DNA of 64,000 nucleotides, taken from NCBI RefSeq assembly GCF_020536995.1, contig NC_068358.1, positions 40,489,925 through 40,553,924 of the forward strand, read 5' to 3'. The translations under genes and the position numbers were made by a program. The stretch is from Dreissena polymorpha. Lineage: Eukaryota > Mollusca > Bivalvia > Myida > Dreissenidae. Below, piece by piece: positions 60,901-64,000 of the stretch. Numbering within the stretch: position 1 is the stretch's first letter; each line of letters begins with the position of its first letter. The notes under the pieces were generated by a model that did not search any database, was not told where the DNA came from, and was given only the letters and a program-made list of their open reading frames with translations.

Positions 60901-62934
60901 AAGAATGGGCATTTGTTAACGAGCTGAATAAGGGATAGCGATAGTATATGCGCGTCGTTGACAGTATTGCAAACCATTCAGGATTTCTCTACAGAACCGA
61001 TATAAGTACAAACACAAGAGAGACCATCAGCAGCCAAATTAGTATAGCGATATTTATGGGATACGATTCTCTTATGTACTAAATGAGTAATTTTGGTTTT
61101 TAATGACGGACATATGGGTAAAGAGAAAGTGGAAGGAAAGAAACAAGAACGATTGGCAATCTTGAATCGAATCTCTATGCCAAGTTTAAACTTGGATTCA
61201 AAATTTTTTTCTTCTATGTTTTTTTAAATATATCACTATTTTAATATGTGTTTGCATTTTATTATACTATATCGATAATGAGTGAACTCGTCATTAACTT
61301 TAATAGTTAACTATATCATTCCGTTGTTTAGCTCTCGACGACGACATGGGATTTGATAAACACGGTATCAATATTGTGGGTTATCAGTATAGTTTGATCT
61401 CGTTATCACATTCCTACTTCCTCGTTTTCTCTATCATACAATCGACCCCCGGTGCAAATGAGCAAAAAAGTATACTTCGTGCTACGTTTTGTCGAATTAT
61501 AGGAAAACATAAAATTAATATCACTATTTCATCGAATCAAAAAAATTACGAAATATCGATACAATATATCATGCATGATAGCACCTTGTAAAATAATGAC
61601 ATCACGCTTGTATAAACATCACGGTTTATCCGATTACCTCAATTTCCTTTCCTGGTATCATTTCTTGAGTTTGCTTTAACAACATGATATCTGTTAGCGC
61701 TTTCCAAAATATCGTCAAAGCGGAAAGTGTCGTCCCTGATAAGCCTGTGCGGACTGCACAAGCTATTCTGGGACGACACATTATGCACATGCATTAAACC
61801 CCCTTTTTACAGAGCGAGGCTAAAATGTATGTTTTACCTTTTGGGGCTCGGGTATCCTTTTGCGAGCCTTTGTCTTGCGGGAGTAGTTTCGATCATCAAC
61901 AGCTTGTTCCGGCTTTTCTTTTAAAACTTTCTAATAGATATTACACAAAAAAAACGATTTATGTTTATATCCAGGAAACGCACTCAACATCATTTCATAG
62001 ACCTAATGTTTCCGATGAATTCCAGCTAAAATGAATAGGTTTTTAACTAGTTAAGTATGTTTAATACCATGGCAATGTAAACTGAAAGAACCAGCCTCAT
62101 GGACAAAAGTTATGTTTATAATGCAGACTTGACAATACGACACAAATGTTTTTTACGGGAAAACGAAACGAATTTGAATACACTGAATTCGGCCGCGGCT
62201 TTCTCTGCACAGACTTGGTATGCTGATTGTAAACATGCAAACGGTTCTAGAATAATATATATAAATATAATAATATATATTTTTCAATTTTGCTGATATT
62301 TTTCAATAATGAATAGTTTAACTCTCACGTTAATTGTTATTGATTCTTAGTTTGTACTTATCAGCGCTTTGTGAAATAACGACAACACGCTTGTAAAAAC
62401 ATCACGGTTTATCCGATTACCCCAAATATCTTTCCTTGTGTCACTTCTTGAGTTTGCTTTAATAACATGCTATCTGTTAGCGCTTTCGAAATCACAATGT
62501 TTAAGGACGATGTCCCGAAAGATTCCCGTACTCATTTGCAGATACCATTACACGTTATACCATTCAATAGTAAATTGAAATCAAACCAACCTATACATCA
62601 ATTTATTTACATTCTAAACAATTATATTACGAACATTAGTAAAATAATATCTGTTAAAACATACCTTTAAAAACTTTAAATAAATGTGCAACTTATCCAA
62701 CGCGTCTTTGGCCTGTTTTTTTGCCGAATTAAAACCTGTTGTGAGTTTAGAAAGCCTTATTATATTCTCCACATCTTTCAGCAGTATTCCGAAATCCGCA
62801 CTGATGTTCGCACCGATGGATCCTTTTACAAGTTGTAGCTCTTGTTCTGCATCTTCAGTTATTTGTATTTGTTCAACAGAATAATTAGATCTTATTAACG
62901 TTTTCAAAAACAATTCCAGTTTGCTTTGAGCCAT
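57983..62934 (-). CDS. M6: MIEAP-like protein, 398 aa, with altered C-terminus
   Basis: Exons on -: 62934-62665, 61930-61838, 60807-60692, 60480-60285, 59019-58888, 58609-58529, 58291-57983; frame kept from ATG to TGA. Residues 1-90 match the M2 first exon in length and start (MAQSKLELF). Residues 91-121 come from an extra exon that is a duplicate of the penultimate exon; skipping it keeps frame. Then a Ser/Thr-rich linker, AERFSELYDNEWTDAFEE, SAYKYCTTEAGQR, and the C-terminal domain (ELCWWMCIQERPVYMC, LDYIVWPALTLYEDP). After that point a small out-of-frame duplication replaces the usual LYKDGPLLYRGVAQ with ECTRTVLYCIVGSHNLC. The donor of the SAYK exon (aat|gtattt) is the least certain junction. 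Confidence 0.65.
59313..59544. mobile_element. Foldback MITE, near-complete copy, in M6 intron
   Basis: Inverted ends 'ctgtgaaaagggagtttaat' and 'attaaacccctttttcacag' enclose inner inverted 'gtgtcgtcc' and 'gcacaggcta' blocks. No coding region. Related copies: 29272-29450, 31415-31528, 39853-40049, 61716-61812. This family is what suggested a dreissenid source. Confidence 0.8.
59660..60075. repeat. Repeated palindrome-rich segment in M6 intron
   Basis: Two related blocks (about 59660-59850 and 59980-60075) share 'agcctcgcctgatat', 'gatcag' and 'cctgttattctctatata'. A relative occurs near 9640-9755. Class unknown. Confidence 0.5.
61585..61712. repeat. Direct repeat, copy 1, M6 intron
   Basis: 'catcacggtttatccgatta' and 'ttcttgagtttgctttaa' through 'tctgttagcgctttc' match 62365-62490 about 780 bp away. 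A MITE fragment starts just after this copy. Confidence 0.85.
61716..61812. mobile_element. MITE right half, M6 intron
   Basis: 'gcggaaagtgtcgtccctga' to 'cattaaaccccctttttaca' matches the right half of 59313-59544. Confidence 0.8.
62140..62235 (-). pseudogene. Relic of the 'SAY' exon in M6 intron 1
   Basis: On - SAYQVCAEKAAAEFSVFKF parallels SAYKYCTTEAGQR (M6) and SAFRRCAREAERQLSV (M5). The usual acceptor (tttacag) reads tttacaa, so it cannot be spliced in the normal way. It sits upstream of the duplicated penultimate exon (61930-61838), in the same order as the parental pair. Confidence 0.6.
62365..62490. repeat. Direct repeat, copy 2, M6 intron
   Basis: Partner of 61585-61712; the pair flanks the duplicated exon pair. 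Confidence 0.85.
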
Positions 62935-63086
62935 TTTGTTAAATGCCTTATAATAAAAGCTGTGTAAGTCAGAAGTAATTTACTTCCTGGTTGCCTTCTA
63001 AGTACCGATCACTCTGGGCTATCCGGTTAATCATCACAGTATTGGGTCGAAATGCATATATTGCAGTTGCCTATCGCAGCTTTATA

Positions 63087-63170
63087 CAGTAGACTCTCTG
63101 TAAACCGAACGGTGTGGGGATCGGCCTGATCGTCCGGTTTTCAGAGAGTTCCGGTTAACCAAGAGTAGGC
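63087..63170 (+). mobile_element. pogo/Tigger-like terminal fragment
   Basis: After a TA, 'cagtagactctctgtaaacc' then 'gaacggt', and later 'cagagagttccggttaacc', resemble the ends of pogo/Tigger elements (CAGTA..ACTCTC..TAA.C.GAAC). The other end and any transposase are not in the window. Confidence 0.45.
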
Positions 63171-63540
63171 ATATTTCCGAAATATATATGGTTTGCATTG
63201 TGTACAAAATCATATAAGAATACAACAAACCATATACATTTACATGTACCATGTGATAACTGTACTCATGTAAGGTTTATTTTTAAAGTATTGTTCAAAA
63301 AATGTGTTTTCAATCGATTAAAAGCAAAAAAAACTTCCATACCGACTTGTTTTTATTAATCTCAAAGTGAGCGTGGTGTTTTATAAATGTAAAAAATGTA
63401 GTTACATTTTACATTAGAGAGACATGCAATGGTACGAAATACGTACAATTGTAATAAACATATTTCTGTCCAGTATCTGTTTTCCATCCTGAGTCTGAGT
63501 ATGTGAAATGTCAATCGAACTTTGAGTTATCAAAACATAC

Positions 63541-63541
<1 letters not shown>

Positions 63542-63622
<81 letters not shown>
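63542..63622. repeat. (TA)n microsatellite
   Basis: About 40 uninterrupted TA units; the alternating Ile/Tyr frame across it is an artefact. Confidence 0.98.
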
Positions 63623-63631
<9 letters not shown>

Positions 63632-64000
63632 GCCTGTGTTCTTGGGCAAAAACTAGGAATTTTGTCACCGATTTCAGACATATTCAATGATGTATTCTTA
63701 AATCTTCAGATATCGACACAAACTGCAAGAAACACTGTCTTTTCTTCACTCAAGATTTTTGCAAATGCATTTCAATAACTTGAGATATTTGCAAAAAAAT
63801 AAAGTTCTTAACGGTGTGTTTACATTCTGCCTAGCCCGTGTGTAAAACCCGGAAAACCGCCTGATATTTTTATATTTAGTAATTTTAAGCTCTTATTCCT
63901 TTGATCACGACTGTGTTCAGGATTTCAACAATCCTACGGTTTCGATGTAAGTGTTTAATTGTTTTGTATTCGACCTTGTTATGTGTAAATAAACGATCTG

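Larger units (their letters stand above)
62935..64000. other. Upstream flank of M6 with repeats
   Basis: Holds a pogo/Tigger-like end and a (TA)n tract. No exon seen; 63623-64000 is AT-rich without features. Confidence 0.5.

Noticed and set aside
63414-63668. 84-codon frame rich in Ile-Tyr
   Set aside because: Product of the (TA)n microsatellite.

Overview
The window looks like nuclear DNA from a bivalve mollusc, probably a dreissenid mussel. It is AT-rich, its genes are split into short exons by standard GT-AG introns, and it carries dispersed repeats typical of bivalves: (GTCC)n-headed elements, a 'tgcccccctactgcgc' element, and a foldback MITE with arms around 'cattaaaccccttttcacag'. The species is an inference from repeat style.

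Layout. (1) 979-6392, + strand: the 3' part of a PARP14-like mono-ADP-ribosyltransferase gene (macro domain, KH-like linker, PARP catalytic domain). (2) 6.4-12.9 kb: mostly non-coding, with one orphan exon candidate, an old ~160-bp repeat block and a tRNA-derived SINE. (3) 12946-13988, + strand: a glycoside hydrolase family 76 gene that does not read through. (4) 14-19.8 kb: repeats, including a 66-bp tRNA-like triplication, a piggyBac-like MITE, a perfect 29-bp x 4 minisatellite and SINE pieces. (5) 19.8-62.9 kb, all on the - strand: a tandem array of six genes for proteins with the mitochondria-eating protein (MIEAP/SPATA18) C-terminal domain, called M1 to M6 here. Relics of further copies lie among them. 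The last intron of M1 holds a broken Ty3/Gypsy LTR retrotransposon. (6) 52-64 kb also holds a (GTCC)n element with a ~150-bp satellite, a long-TIR foldback element, a (TA)n microsatellite and a pogo/Tigger-like end.

The M genes share one exon plan: a variable 5' part, a serine/basic-rich linker in the longer copies, a 169-199 nt exon, two small phase-0 exons (81-132 nt), then a last exon with the conserved W..PP...Y..Y...G...WP.L...G..L.KG.A pattern. I assembled each model by hand from splice signals; all six keep frame to the stop (408, 449, 411, 233, 298 and 398 codons). The 3' modules are conserved while the 5' modules are swapped, lost or duplicated, and relics show continuing gene birth and death. 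MIEAP in vertebrates acts in mitochondrial quality control and PARP14-like enzymes in stress and antiviral responses. A shared immune or stress role for this neighbourhood is speculation.
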